64,000 bases of DNA, from positions 48,122,059 to 48,186,058 of the forward strand of contig OZ021732.1 of NCBI GenBank assembly GCA_963978545.1, read 5' to 3'. Under the pieces are notes generated by a model. It was not told where the DNA came from and made no database searches. It saw nothing but the letters and a program-made list of their open reading frames with translations. A program made the translations under genes and the position numbers. Below are positions 7,823 through 19,407 of the stretch, one piece after another (the stretch's first letter is position 1; every line of letters starts with the position of its first letter). This stretch comes from Linyphia triangularis. Taxonomy: Eukaryota; Arthropoda; Arachnida; Araneae; Linyphiidae.

Positions 7823-8072
7823 GATGAAATTCTGAATGTATGCCTAAATAAATTTACTAAAATAAATCTCCTCTTAACTCTACTTTTTAATTATACATAC
7901 AGCTCCAATTGATTGGCAACTAAAAGTCATCAACTCACCATGGCTTAGCCGGTTTTAGTGCCTTTCTAGTAAACAGGTGAGGACTATTTTGAATATCTTC
8001 GAATCTGAATGTAATTATTATACTACTAATAAGAATAATAAGTATAATCGATTGGTAACGGGAAGTTCCCAT

Positions 8073-8146
8073 GGCGCCGTGGCTTAGTTGGTCAAAGCGC
8101 CTGTCTAGTAAACAGGAGATCACGAGTTCGAATCTCGTCGGTGCCT
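8073..8146 (+). tRNA. tRNA-Thr(AGT)
   Basis: U7, 503 bp unit. Body matches U1; downstream spacer is TGT type. Confidence 0.94.
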
Positions 8147-8230
8147 GAATTTCGAATTAAATTTTTTGATTATATTCTAAATCTATGTTAACAACCACAG
8201 CTCCCTATATTAGAAAATAAATATTTCAAA

Positions 8231-8304
8231 GGAGTCGTGGCTTAGCTGGTTAAAGCGCCTGTCTCGTAAACAGGAGATCACCTGTTCAAATCTCGTCGGT
8301 GCCT
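8231..8304 (+). tRNA. tRNA-Thr(CGT)
   Basis: U7. Matches U6 CGT; 158 bp after AGT. Confidence 0.7.
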
Positions 8305-8575
8305 GAATGTTGAAAGCAAAATTTTGCTGAAATTCTGAATGTATGCCTAAATAAATTTACTAAAATAAATCTCCTCTTAACTCTACTTTTTAATTATACA
8401 TACAGCTCCAATTGATTGGCAACTAAAAGTCATCAACTCACCATGGCTTAGCCGGTTTTAGTGCCTGTCTAGTAAACAGGTGAGGACTATTTTGAATATC
8501 TTCGAATCTGAATGTAATTATTATACTACTTATAAGTATAATAAGTATAATCGATTGGTAACGGGAAGTTCCCAT

Positions 8576-8649
8576 GGCGCCGTGGCTTAGTTGGTCAAAG
8601 CGCCTGTCTAGTAAACAGGAGATCACGAGTTCGAATCTCGTCGGTGCCT
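8576..8649 (+). tRNA. tRNA-Thr(AGT)
   Basis: U8, 850 bp. Matches U1. Confidence 0.95.
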
Positions 8650-8922
8650 GAATGTCGAAGGAAATTTTTTGATTATATTCTGAAGGTACGTTAACAACCA
8701 CCACTTCAATTGCTTTTAACTTAAATGTGTCAAGGGAGCTGGTTAAAGCACTTGTCTAGTAAACATGCGATCACGAGTTAGAATATGGCCTGTAAAAGAA
8801 TGTCGAACAAGAATATTTGCTTACATTTTAAATGTATTTCAAAATTGATGTAATTAATCTCTTTTGACCAATATGCATTGAATTTTAATAAGTATACTCG
8901 ATTGGTAGCGGAAAGTTCCCAT

Positions 8923-8996
8923 GGCACCGTGGTTAAGTTGGTTAAAGGACCTGACTTGTAAACAGGAGATCACGAGTTCGAATCTCTTCGGGGCCT
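8923..8996 (+). tRNA. tRNA-Thr(TGT), degenerate
   Basis: U8. D arm and CCTGA stem as in U1, plus T-stem CTCTT and acceptor CGGGGCC. Confidence 0.5.
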
Positions 8997-9080
8997 GAAT
9001 TCCGAAGGAAATTTTTTGATTATATTCTAAATCTATGTTAACAACCACAGCTCCCTATATTGGAAACTAAATATTTCAAA

Positions 9081-9154
9081 GGAGTCGTGGCTTAGCTGGT
9101 TAAAGCGCCTGTCTCGTAAACAGGAGATCACCTGTTCAAATCTCGTCGGTGCCT
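9081..9154 (+). tRNA. tRNA-Thr(CGT)
   Basis: U8. Matches U6 CGT. Confidence 0.7.
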
Positions 9155-9425
9155 GAATGTTGAAAGCAAAATTTTGCTGAAATTCTGAATGTATGCCTAA
9201 ATAAATTTACTAAAATAAATCTCCTCTTAACTCTACTTTTTAATTATACATACAGCTCCAATTGATTGGCAACTAAAAGTCATCAACTCACCATGTCTTA
9301 GCCGGTTTTAGTGCCTGTCAAGTAAACAGGTGAGGACTATTTTGAATATCTTCGAATCTGAATGTAATTATTATACTACTAATAAGAATAATAAGTATAA
9401 TCGATTGGTAACGGGAAGTTCCCAT

Positions 9426-9499
9426 GGCGCCGTGGCTTAGTTGGTCGAAGCGCCTGTCTAGTAAACAGGAGATCACGAGTTCGAATCTCGTCGGTGCCT
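9426..9499 (+). tRNA. tRNA-Thr(AGT)
   Basis: U9, first 1008 bp unit. GGTCGAAGC variant. Confidence 0.93.
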
Positions 9500-9772
9500 G
9501 AATGTCGAAGGGAATTTTTGGATTATATTCTGATGGTACGTTAACAACCACCGCTTCAATTGCTTGGAACTTAAATGTGTCAAGGGAGCTGGTTAAAGCA
9601 CTTGTCTAGTAAACAGGCGATCACGAGTTAGAATATCGTCGGTAAAAGAATGTCGAACAAGAATATTTGCTTACATTTTAAATGTATTTCAAAATTGATG
9701 TAATTTATCTCTTTTGACCAATATGCATTGAATTTTAATAAGTATACTCGATTGGTAGCGGAAAGTTCCCAC

Positions 9773-9846
9773 GGCACCGTGGATTAGTTGGTTAAGGCAC
9801 CTGTTTTGTAAACAGGAGATCACGAGTTCGAATCTCGTCGGTGCCT
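9773..9846 (+). tRNA. tRNA-Thr(TGT)
   Basis: U9. D-stem mismatch (GATT), loop TTTGTAA, TTAAGGC after the D loop. Confidence 0.82.
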
Positions 9847-9930
9847 GAATTTCGAAGGAAATTTTTTGATTATATTCTAAATCTATGTTAACAACCACAG
9901 CTCCCTATATTGGAAAATAACTATTTCAAA

Positions 9931-10004
9931 GGAGTCGTGGCTTAGTTGGTTAATGCTCCTGTCTTGTAAACAGGAGATCACGAGTTCGAATCTCGTCGGT
10001 GCCT
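9931..10004 (+). tRNA. tRNA-Thr(TGT), slot T' chimera
   Basis: U9. CGT-type acceptor GGAGTCG on a TGT body; also TTAATGCTCC after the D loop. Confidence 0.75.
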
Positions 10005-10088
10005 GAATTTCGAATTAAATTTTTTGATTATATTCTAAATCTATGTTAACAACCACAGCTCCCTATATTGGAAAATAAATATTTCAAA

Positions 10089-10162
10089 GGAGTCGTGGCT
10101 TAGCTGGTTAAAGCGCCTGTCTCGTAAACAGGAGATCACCTGTTCGAATCTCGTCGGTGCCT
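10089..10162 (+). tRNA. tRNA-Thr(CGT)
   Basis: U9. B box GTTCGAATC, otherwise as U6. Confidence 0.73.
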
Positions 10163-10433
10163 GAATGTTGAAAGCAAAATTTTGCTGAAATTCTGAATGT
10201 ATGCCTAAATAAATTTACTAAAATAAATCTCCTCTTAACTCTACTTTTTAATTATACATACAGCTCCAATTGATTGGCAACTAAAAGTCATCAACTCACC
10301 ATGGCTTAGCCGGTTTTAGTGCCTGTCTAGTAAACAGGTGAGGACTATTTTGAATATCTTCGAATCTGAATGTAATTATTATACTACTTATAAGAATAAT
10401 AAGTATAATCGATTGGTAACGGGAAGTTCCCAT

Positions 10434-10507
10434 GGCGCCGTGGCTTAGTTGGTCAAAGCGCCTGTCTAGTAAACAGGAGATCACGAGTTCGAATCTCGTC
10501 GGTGCCT
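10434..10507 (+). tRNA. tRNA-Thr(AGT)
   Basis: U10, 850 bp. Matches U1. Confidence 0.95.
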
Positions 10508-10780
10508 GAATGTCGAAGGAAATTTTTTGATTATATTCTGAAGGTACGTTAACAACCACCACTTCAATTGCTTTTAACTTAAATGTGTCAAGGGAGCTGG
10601 TTAAAGCACTTGTCTAGTAAACATGCGATCACGAGTTAGAATATGGCCTGTAAAAGAATGTCGAACAAGAATATTTGCTTACATTTTAAATGTATTTCAA
10701 AATTGATGTAATTAATCTCTTTTGACCAATATGCATTGAATTTTAATAAGTATACTCGATTGGTAGCGGAAAGTTCCCAT

Positions 10781-10854
10781 GGCACCGTGGTTAAGTTGGT
10801 TAAAGGACCTGACTTGTAAACAGGAGATCACGAGTTCGAATCTCGTCGGTGCCT
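10781..10854 (+). tRNA. tRNA-Thr(TGT), degenerate
   Basis: U10. Same D-arm and CCTGA lesions as U1. Confidence 0.6.
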
Positions 10855-10938
10855 GAATTCCGAAGGAAATTTTTTGATTATATTCTAAATCTATGTTAAC
10901 AACCACAGCTCCCTATATTGGAAACTAAATATTTCAAA

Positions 10939-11012
10939 GGAGTCGTGGCTTAGCTGGTTAAAGCGCCTGTCTCGTAAACAGGAGATCACCTGTTCAAATC
11001 TCGTCGGTGCCT
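10939..11012 (+). tRNA. tRNA-Thr(CGT)
   Basis: U10. Matches U6 CGT. Confidence 0.7.
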
Positions 11013-11283
11013 GAATGTTGAAAGCAAAATTTTGCTGAAATTCTGAATGTATGCCTAAATAAATTTACTAAAATAAATCTCCTCTTAACTCTACTTTTTA
11101 ATTATACATACAGCTCCAATTGATTGGCAACTAAAAGTCATCAACTCACCATGTCTTAGCCGGTTTTAGTGCCTGTCAAGTAAACAGGTGAGGACTATTT
11201 TGAATATCTTCGAATCTGAATGTAATTATTATACTACTAATAAGAATAATAAGTATAATCGATTGGTAACGGGACGTTCCCAT

Positions 11284-11357
11284 GGCGCCGTGGCTTAGTT
11301 GGTCGAAGCGCCTGTCTAGTAAACAGGAGATCACGAGTTCGAATCTCGTCGGTGCCT
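11284..11357 (+). tRNA. tRNA-Thr(AGT)
   Basis: U11, 1008 bp. GGTCGAAGC variant. Confidence 0.93.
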
Positions 11358-11630
11358 GAATGTCGAAGGGAATTTTTGGATTATATTCTGATGGTACGTT
11401 AACAACCACCGCTTCAATTGCTTGGAACTTAAATGTGTCAAGGGAGCTGGTTAAAGCACTTGTCTAGTAAACAGGCGATCACGAGTTAGAATATCGTCGG
11501 TAAAAGAATGTCGAACAAGAATATTTGCTTACATTTTAAATGTATTTCAAAATTGATGTAATTTATCTCTTTTGACCAATATGCATTGAATTTTAATAAG
11601 TATACTCGATTGGTAGCGGAAAGTTCCCAC

Positions 11631-11704
11631 GGCACCGTGGATTAGTTGGTTAAAGCACCTGTTTTGTAAACAGGAGATCACCAGTTCGAATCTCGTCGGT
11701 GCCT
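11631..11704 (+). tRNA. tRNA-Thr(TGT)
   Basis: U11. GATT D stem, TTTGTAA loop, T stem ACCAG with one mismatch. Confidence 0.8.
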
Positions 11705-11788
11705 GAATTTCGAAGGAAATTTTTTGATTATATTCTAAATCTATGTTAACAACCACAGCTCCCTATATTGGAAAATAACTATTTCAAA

Positions 11789-11862
11789 GGAGTCGTGGCT
11801 TAGTTGGTTAAAGCACCTGTCTTGTAAACAGGAGATCACGAGTTCGAATCTCGTCGGTGCCT
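11789..11862 (+). tRNA. tRNA-Thr(TGT), slot T' reference chimera
   Basis: U11. Acceptor 5' strand GGAGTCG and 5' flank of a CGT gene are joined to the body of a TGT gene from the D loop on (AGTTGG, loop CTTGTAA). T stem ACGAG/CTCGT pairs fully and the B box is perfect, so only the acceptor is weakened. This extra copy is what makes 1008 bp units. Confidence 0.82.
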
Positions 11863-11946
11863 GAATTTCGAATTAAATTTTTTGATTATATTCTAAATCT
11901 ATGTTAACAACCACAGCTCCCTATATTGGAAAATAAATATTTCAAA

Positions 11947-12020
11947 GGAGTCGTGGCTTAGCTGGTTAAAGCGCCTGTCTCGTAAACAGGAGATCACCTG
12001 TTCGAATCTCGTCGGTGCCT
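11947..12020 (+). tRNA. tRNA-Thr(CGT)
   Basis: U11. B box GTTCGAATC. Confidence 0.73.
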
Positions 12021-12291
12021 GAATGTTGAAAGCAAAATTTTGCTGAAATTCTGAATGTATGCCTAAATAAATTTACTAAAATAAATCTCCTCTTAACTCT
12101 ACTTTTTAATTATACATACAGCTCCAATTGATTGGCAACTAAAAGTCATCAACTCACCATGGCTTTGCCGGTTTTAGTGCCTGTCTAGTAAACAGGTGAG
12201 GACTATTTTGAATATCTTTGAATCTGAATGTAATTATTTTACTACTAATAAGAATAATAAGTATAATCGATTGGTAACGGGAAGTAACCAT

Positions 12292-12365
12292 GGCGCCGTG
12301 GCTTAGTTGGTCAAAGCGCCTGTCTAGTAAACATGAGATCACGAGTTCGAATCTCGTCGGTGCCT
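12292..12365 (+). tRNA. tRNA-Thr(AGT)
   Basis: U12, 850 bp. Anticodon stem ACATG has one mismatch, shared with U17 and U20. Confidence 0.85.
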
Positions 12366-12638
12366 GAATGTCGAAGGAAATTTTTTGATTATATTCTGAA
12401 GGTCCGTTAACAACCACCGCTTCAATTGCTTGGAACTTAAATGTGTCAAGGGAGCTGGTTAAAGCACTTGTCTAGTAAACAGGCGATCTCGAGTTAGAAT
12501 ATCGTCGGTAAAAGAATGTCGAACAAGAATATTTGCTTACATTTTAAATGTATTTCAAAATTGATGTAATTTATCTCTTTTGACCAATATGCAATGAATT
12601 TTAATAAGTATACTCGATTGGTAGCGGAAAGTTAACAC

Positions 12639-12712
12639 GGCACCGTGGCTTAGTTGGTTAAAGCACCTGTCTTGTAAACAGGAGATTACGAGTTCGAATC
12701 TCGTCGGTGCCT
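12639..12712 (+). tRNA. tRNA-Thr(TGT)
   Basis: U12. Variable loop AGATT; all stems pair. Confidence 0.93.
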
Positions 12713-12796
12713 GAATTTCGAAGGACATTTTTTGATTATATTCTAAATCTATGTCAACAACCACAACTCCCTATATTGGAAAATAAATATTTCAAA

Positions 12797-12870
12797 GGTG
12801 TCTTGGCTTAGCTGGTTAAAGCGACTGTCTCGTAAACAGGAGATCACCTGTTCAAATCTCGTCGGTGCCT
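12797..12870 (+). tRNA. tRNA-Thr(CGT), degenerate
   Basis: U12. Acceptor GGTGTCT and anticodon stem ACTGT, each adding a mismatch. Confidence 0.5.
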
Positions 12871-13141
12871 GAATGTTGAAAGCAAAATTTTGCTGAAATT
12901 CTGAATGTATGCCTAAATAAATTTACTAAAATAAATCTCCTCTTAACTCTACTTTTTAATTATACATACAGCTCCAATTGATTGGCAACTAAAAGTCATC
13001 AACTCAATATGGCTTAGCCGGTTTTAGTGCCTGTCTAGTAAACAGGTGAGAACTATTTTGAATATCTTCGAATCTGAATGTAATTATTATACTACTAATA
13101 AGAATAATAAGTATAATCGATTGGTAACGGGAAGTTCCCAT

Positions 13142-13215
13142 GGCGCCGTGGCTTAGTTGGTCAAAGCGCCTGTCTAGTAAACAGGAGATCACGAGTTCGA
13201 ATCTCGTCGGTGCCT
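13142..13215 (+). tRNA. tRNA-Thr(AGT)
   Basis: U13, 850 bp. Matches U1. Confidence 0.95.
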
Positions 13216-13488
13216 GAATGTCGAAGGAAATTTTTTGATTATATTCAGAAGGTACGTTAACAACCACCGCTTCAATTGCTTGGAACTTAAATGTGTCAAG
13301 GGAGCTGGTTAAAGCACTTGTCTAGTAAACATGCGATCACGAGTTAGAATATGGCCTGTAAAAGAATGTCGAACAAGAATATTTGCTTACATTTTAAATG
13401 TATTTCAAAATTGATGTAATTAATCTCTTTTGACCAATATGCATTGAATTTTAATAAGTATACTCGATTGGTAGCGGAAAGTTCCCAT

Positions 13489-13562
13489 GGCACCATGGTT
13501 AAGTTGGTTAAAGGACCTGTCTTGTAAACAGGAGATCACGAGTTCGAATCTCGTCGGTGCCT
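13489..13562 (+). tRNA. tRNA-Thr(TGT), degenerate
   Basis: U13. GTTA/AAGG D arm; acceptor GGCACCA; anticodon stem intact. Confidence 0.62.
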
Positions 13563-13646
13563 GAATTTCGAAGGAAATTTTTTGATTATATTCTAAATCT
13601 ATGTTAACAACCACAGCTCCCTATATTGGAAAATAAATATTTCAAA

Positions 13647-13720
13647 GGAGTCGTGGCTTAGCTGGTTAAAGCGCCTGTCTCGTAAACAGGAGATCACCTG
13701 TTCAAATCTCGTCGGTGCCT
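13647..13720 (+). tRNA. tRNA-Thr(CGT)
   Basis: U13. Matches U6 CGT. Confidence 0.7.
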
Positions 13721-13991
13721 GAATGTTGAAAGCAAAATTTTGCTGAAATTCTGAATGTATGCCTAAATAAATTTACTAAAATAAATCTCCTCTTAACTCT
13801 ACTTTTTAATTATACATACAGCTCCAATTGATTGGCAACTAAAAGTCATCAACTCGCCATGGCTTAGCCGGTTTTAGTGCCTGTCTAGTAAACAGGTGAG
13901 GACTATTTTGAATATCTTTGAATCTGAATGTAATTATTATACTACTAATAAGAATAATAAGTATAATCGATTGGTAACGGGAAGTTCCCAT

Positions 13992-14065
13992 GGCGCCGTG
14001 GTTTAGTTGGTCAAAGCGCCTGTCTAGTAAACAGGAGATCACGAGTTCGAATCTCGTCGGTGCCT
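13992..14065 (+). tRNA. tRNA-Thr(AGT)
   Basis: U14, 850 bp. D stem GTTT leaves one G-U. Confidence 0.93.
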
Positions 14066-14338
14066 GAATGTCGAAGGAAATTTTTTGATTATATTCTGAA
14101 GGTACGTTAACAACCACCGCTTCAATTGCTTGGAACTTAAATGTGTCAAGGGAGCTGGTTAAAGCACTTGTCTAGTAAACAGGCGATCACGAGTTAGAAT
14201 ATCCTCGGTAAAAGAATGTCGAACAAGAATATTTGCTTATATTTTAAATGTATTTCAAAATTGATGTAATTTATCTCTTTTGACCAATATGCATTGAATT
14301 TTAATAAGTATACTCGATTGGTAGCGGAAAGTTAACAC

Positions 14339-14412
14339 GGCACCGTGGCTTAGTTGGTTAAAGCACCTGTCTTGTAAACAGGAGATCACGAGTTCGAATC
14401 TCGTCGGTGCCT
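14339..14412 (+). tRNA. tRNA-Thr(TGT)
   Basis: U14. Matches U6 TGT. Confidence 0.95.
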
Positions 14413-14496
14413 GAATTTCGAAGTAAATTTTTTGATTATATTCTAAATCTATGTTAACAACCACAGCTCCCTATATTGGAAAATAAATATTTCAAA

Positions 14497-14570
14497 GGAG
14501 TCGTGGCTTAGCTGGTTAAAGCGCCTGTCTCGTAAACAGGAGATCACCTGTTCAAATCTCGTCGGTGCCT
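14497..14570 (+). tRNA. tRNA-Thr(CGT)
   Basis: U14. Matches U6 CGT. Confidence 0.7.
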
Positions 14571-14841
14571 GAATGTTGAAAGCAAAATTTTGATGAAATT
14601 CTGAATGTATGCCTAAATAAATTTACTAAAATAAATCTCCTCTTAACTCTACTTTTTAATTATACATACAGCTCCAATTGATTGGCAACTAAAAGTCATC
14701 AACTCACCATGGCTTAGCCGGTTTTAGTGCCTTTCTAGTAAACAGGTGAGGACTATTTTGAATATCTTCGAATCTGAATGTAATTATTATACTACTAATA
14801 AGAATAATAAGTATAATCGATTGGTAACGGGAAGTTCCCAT

Positions 14842-14915
14842 GGCGCCGTGGCTTAGTTGGTCAAAGCGCCTGTCTAGTAAACAGGAGATCACGAGTTCGA
14901 ATCTCGTCGGTGCCT
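14842..14915 (+). tRNA. tRNA-Thr(AGT)
   Basis: U15, 850 bp. Matches U1. Confidence 0.95.
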
Positions 14916-15188
14916 GAATGTCGAAGGAAATTTTTTGATTATATTCTGAAGGTACGTTAACAACCACCACTTCAATTGCTTTTAACTTAAATGTGTCAAG
15001 GGAGCTGGTTAAAGCACTTGTCTAGTATACATGCGATCACGAGTTAGAATATGGCCTGTAAAAGAATGTCGAACAAGAATATTTGCTTACATTTTAAATG
15101 TATTTCAAAATTGATGTAATTAATCTCTTTTGACCAATATGCATTGAATTTTAATAATTATACTCGATTGGTAGCGGAAAGTTCCCAT

Positions 15189-15262
15189 GGCACCGTGGTT
15201 AAGTTGGTTAAAGGACCTGACTTGTAAACAGGAGATCACGAGTTCGAATCTCGTCGGTGCCT
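15189..15262 (+). tRNA. tRNA-Thr(TGT), degenerate
   Basis: U15. D-arm and CCTGA lesions as U1. Confidence 0.6.
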
Positions 15263-15346
15263 GAATTTCGAAGGAAATTTTTTGATTATATTCTAAATCT
15301 ATGTTAACAACCACAGCTCCCTATATTGGAAACTAAATATTTCAAA

Positions 15347-15420
15347 GGAGTCGTGGCTTAGCTGGTTAAAGCGCCTGTCTCGTAAACAGGAGATCACCTG
15401 TTCAAATCTCGTCGGTGCCT
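15347..15420 (+). tRNA. tRNA-Thr(CGT)
   Basis: U15. Matches U6 CGT. Confidence 0.7.
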
Positions 15421-15691
15421 GAATGTTGAAAGCAAAATTTTGCTGAAATTCTGAATGTATGCCTAAATAAATTTACTAAAATAAATCTCCTCTTAACTCT
15501 ACTTTTTAATTATACATACAGCTCCAATTGATTGGCAACTAAAAGTCATCAACTCACCATGTCTTAGCCGGTTTTAGTGCCTGTCAAGTAAACAGGTGAG
15601 GACTATTTTGAATATCTTCGAATCTGAATGTAATTATTATACTACTAATAAGAATAATAAGTATAATCGATTGGTAACGGCAAGTTCCCAT

Positions 15692-15765
15692 GGCGCCGTG
15701 GCTTAGTTGGTCGAAGCGCCTGTCTAGTAAACAGGAGATCACGAGTTCGAATCTCGTCGGTGCCT
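15692..15765 (+). tRNA. tRNA-Thr(AGT)
   Basis: U16, 1008 bp. GGTCGAAGC variant. Confidence 0.93.
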
Positions 15766-16038
15766 GAATGTCGAAGGGAATTTTTGGATTATATTCTGAT
15801 GGTACGTTAACAACCACCGCTTCAATTGCTTGGAACTTAAATGTGTCAAGGGAGCTGGTTAAAGCACTTGTCTAGTAAACAGGCGATCACGAGTTAGAAT
15901 ATCGTCGGTAAAAGAATGTCGAACAAGAATATTTGCTTACATTTTAAATGTATTTCAAAATTGATGTAATTTATCTCTTTTGACCAATATGCATTGAATT
16001 TTAATAAGTATACTCGATTGGTAGCGGAAAGTTAACAC

Positions 16039-16112
16039 GGCACCGTGGATTAGTTGGTTAAAGCACCTGTTTTGTAAACAGGAGATCACGAGTTCGAATC
16101 TCGTCGGTGCCT
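16039..16112 (+). tRNA. tRNA-Thr(TGT)
   Basis: U16. GATT D stem; TTTGTAA loop. Confidence 0.85.
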
Positions 16113-16196
16113 GAATTTCGAAGGAAATTTTTTGATTATATTCTAAATCTATGTTAACAACCACAGCTCCCTATATTGGAAAATAACTATTTCAAA

Positions 16197-16270
16197 GGAG
16201 TCGTGGCTTAGTTGGTTAAAGCACCTGTCTTGTAAACAGGAGATCACGAGTTCGAATCTCGTCGGTGCCT
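16197..16270 (+). tRNA. tRNA-Thr(TGT), slot T' chimera
   Basis: U16. Matches U11 T'. Confidence 0.82.
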
Positions 16271-16354
16271 GAATTTCGAATTAAATTTTTTGATTATATT
16301 CTAAATCTATGTTAACAACCACAGCTCCCTATATTGGAAAATAAATATTTCAAA

Positions 16355-16428
16355 GGAGTCGTGGCTTAGCTGGTTAAAGCGCCTGTCTCGTAAACAGGAG
16401 ATCACCTGTTCGAATCTCGTCGGTGCCT
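16355..16428 (+). tRNA. tRNA-Thr(CGT)
   Basis: U16. B box GTTCGAATC. Confidence 0.73.
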
Positions 16429-16699
16429 GAATGTTGCAAGCAAAATTTTGCTGAAATTCTGAATGTATGCCTAAATAAATTTACTAAAATAAATCTCCTC
16501 TTAACTCTACTTTTTAATTATACATACAGCTCCAATTGATTGGCAACTAAAAGTCATCAACTCACCATGGCTTAGCCGGTTTTAGTGCCTGTCTAGTAAA
16601 CAGGTGAGGACTATTTTGAATATCTTTGAATCTGAATGTAATTATTATACTACTAATAAGAATAATAAGTATAATCGATTGGTAACGGGAAGTAACCAT

Positions 16700-16773
16700 G
16701 GCGCCGTGGCTTAGTTGGTCAAAGCGCCTGTCTAGTAAACATGAGATCACGAGTTCGAATCTCGTCGGTGCCT
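16700..16773 (+). tRNA. tRNA-Thr(AGT)
   Basis: U17, 850 bp. ACATG anticodon-stem mismatch. Confidence 0.85.
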
Positions 16774-17046
16774 GAATGTCGAAGGAAATTTTTTGATTAT
16801 ATTCTGAAGGTCCGTTAACAACCACCGCTTCAATTGCTTGGAACTTAAATGTGTCAAGGGAGCTGGTTAAAGCACTTGTCTAGTAAACAGGCGATCTCGA
16901 GTTAGAATATCGTCGGTAAAAGAATGTCGAACAAGAATATTTGCTTACATTTTAAATGTATTTCAAAATTGATGTAATTTATCTCTTTTGACCAATATGC
17001 AATGAATTTTAATAAGTATACTCGATTGGTAGCGGAAAGTTAACAC

Positions 17047-17120
17047 GGCACCGTGGCTTAGTTGGTTAAAGCACCTGTCTTGTAAACAGGAGATTACGAG
17101 TTCGAATCTCGTCGGTGCCT
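17047..17120 (+). tRNA. tRNA-Thr(TGT)
   Basis: U17. Variable loop AGATT. Confidence 0.93.
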
Positions 17121-17204
17121 GAATTTCGAAGGACATTTTTTGATTGTATTCTAAATCTATGTCAACAACCACAACTCCCTATATTGGAAAATAAATATTT
17201 CAAA

Positions 17205-17278
17205 GGTGTCTTGGCTTAGCTGGTTAAAGCGCCTGTCTCGTAAACAGGAGATCACCTGTTCAAATCTCGTCAGTGCCT
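17205..17278 (+). tRNA. tRNA-Thr(CGT), degenerate
   Basis: U17. Acceptor GGTGTCT against CAGTGCC no longer pairs at its inner end. Same form in U20, U28, U54, U60 and U65. Confidence 0.5.
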
Positions 17279-17549
17279 GAATGTTGAAAGCAAAATTTTG
17301 CTGAAATTCTGAATGTATGCCTAAATAAATTTACTAAAATAAATCTCCTCTTAACTCTACTTTTTAAATATACATACAGCTCCAATTGATTGGCAACTAA
17401 AAGTCATCAACTCACCATGGCTTAGCCGGTTTTAGTGCCTGTCTAGTAAACAGGTGAGGACTATTTTGAATATCTTTGAATCTGAATGTAATTATTATAC
17501 TACTAATAAGAATAATAAGTATAATCGATTGGTAACGGGAAGTTCCCAT

Positions 17550-17623
17550 GGCGCCGTGGCTTAGTTGGTCAAAGCGCCTGTCTAGTAAACAGGAGATCAC
17601 GAGTTCGAATCTCGTCGGTGCCT
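17550..17623 (+). tRNA. tRNA-Thr(AGT)
   Basis: U18, 850 bp. Matches U1. Confidence 0.95.
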
Positions 17624-17896
17624 GAATGTCGAAGGAAATTTTTTGATTATATTCTGAAGGTACGTTAACAACCACCGCTTCAATTGCTTGGAACTTAAAT
17701 GTGTCAAGGGAGCTGGTTAAAGCACTTGTCTAGTAAACAGGCGATCACGAGTTAGAATATCCTCGGTAAAAGAATGTCGAACAAGAATATTTGCTTACAT
17801 TTTAAATGTATTTCAAAATTGATGTAATTTATCTCTTTTGACCAATATGCATTGAATTTTAATAAGTATACTCGATTGGTAGCGGAAAGTTAACAC

Positions 17897-17970
17897 GGCA
17901 CCGTGGCTTAGTTGGTTAAAGCACCTGTCTTGTAAACAGGAGATCACGAGTTCGAATCTCGTCGGTGCCT
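17897..17970 (+). tRNA. tRNA-Thr(TGT)
   Basis: U18. Matches U6 TGT. Confidence 0.95.
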
Positions 17971-18054
17971 GAATTTCGAAGTAAATTTTTTGATTATATT
18001 CTAAATCTATGTTAACAACCACAGCTCCCTATATTGGAAAATAAATATTTCAAA

Positions 18055-18128
18055 GGAGTCGTGGCTTAGCTGGTTAAAGCGCCTGTCTCGTAAACAGGAG
18101 ATCACCTGTTCAAATCTCGTCGGTGCCT
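18055..18128 (+). tRNA. tRNA-Thr(CGT)
   Basis: U18. Matches U6 CGT. Confidence 0.7.
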
Positions 18129-18399
18129 GAATGTTGAAAGCAAAATTTTGCTGAAATTCTGAATGTATGCCTAAATAAATTTACTAAAATAAATCTCCTC
18201 TTAACTCTACTTTTTAATTATACATACAGCTCCAATTGATTGGCAACTAAAAGTCATCAACTCACCATGTCTTAGCCGGTTTTAGTGCCTGTCAAGTAAA
18301 CAGGTGAGGACTATTTTGAATATCTTCGAATCTGAATGTAATTATTATACTACTAATAAGAATAATAAGTATAATCGATTGGTAACGGCAAGTTCCCAT

Positions 18400-18473
18400 G
18401 GCGCCGTGGCTTAGTTGGTCGAAGCGCCTGTCTAGTAAACAGGAGATCACGAGTTCGAATCTCGTCGGTGCCT
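18400..18473 (+). tRNA. tRNA-Thr(AGT)
   Basis: U19, 1008 bp. GGTCGAAGC variant. Confidence 0.93.
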
Positions 18474-18746
18474 GAATGTCGAAGGGAATTTTTGGATTAT
18501 ATTCTGATGGTACGTTAACAACCACCGCTTCAATTGCTTGGAACTTAAATGTGTCAAGGGAGCTGGTTAAAGCACTTGTCTAGTAAACAGGCGATCACGA
18601 GTTAGAATATCGTCGGTAAAAGAATGTCGAACAAGAATATTTGCTTACATTTTAAATGTATTTCAAAATTGATGTAATTTATCTCTTTTGACCAATATGC
18701 ATTGAATTTTAATAAGTATACTCGATTGGTAGCGGAAAGTTAACAC

Positions 18747-18820
18747 GGCACCGTGGATTAGTTGGTTAAAGCACCTGTTTTGTAAACAGGAGATCACGAG
18801 TTCGAATCTCGTCGGTGCCT
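18747..18820 (+). tRNA. tRNA-Thr(TGT)
   Basis: U19. GATT D stem; TTTGTAA loop. Confidence 0.85.
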
Positions 18821-18904
18821 GAATTTCGAAGGAAATTTTTTGATTATATTCTAAATCTATGTTAACAACCACAGCTCCCTATATTGGAAAATAACTATTT
18901 CAAA

Positions 18905-18978
18905 GGAGTCGTGGCTTAGTTGGTTAAAGCACCTGTCTTGTAAACAGGAGATCACGAGTTCGAATCTCGTCGGTGCCT
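18905..18978 (+). tRNA. tRNA-Thr(TGT), slot T' chimera
   Basis: U19. Matches U11 T'. Confidence 0.82.
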
Positions 18979-19062
18979 GAATTTCGAATTAAATTTTTTG
19001 ATTATATTCTAAATCTATGTTAACAACCACAGCTCCCTATATTGGAAAATAAATATTTCAAA

Positions 19063-19136
19063 GGAGTCGTGGCTTAGCTGGTTAAAGCGCCTGTCTCGTA
19101 AACAGGAGATCACCTGTTCGAATCTCGTCGGTGCCT
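19063..19136 (+). tRNA. tRNA-Thr(CGT)
   Basis: U19. B box GTTCGAATC. Confidence 0.73.
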
Positions 19137-19407
19137 GAATGTTGCAAGCAAAATTTTGCTGAAATTCTGAATGTATGCCTAAATAAATTTACTAAAATAA
19201 ATCTCCTCTTAACTCTACTTTTTAATTATACATACAGCTCCAATTGATTGGCAACTAAAAGTCATCAACTCACCATGGCTTAGCCGGTTTTAGTGCCTGT
19301 CTAGTAAACAGGTGAGGACTATTTTGAATATCTTTGAATCTGAATGTAATTATTATACTACTAATAAGAATAATAAGTATAATCGATTGGTAACGGGAAG
19401 TAACCAT

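Noticed and set aside
7812..7825. Intrinsic (rho-independent) terminator from the near-palindrome around AAAATTTT after CGT genes
   Set aside because: The T4 run alone suits Pol III; the hairpin is AT-rich and broken in many units, and a bacterial-type terminator is not expected here.
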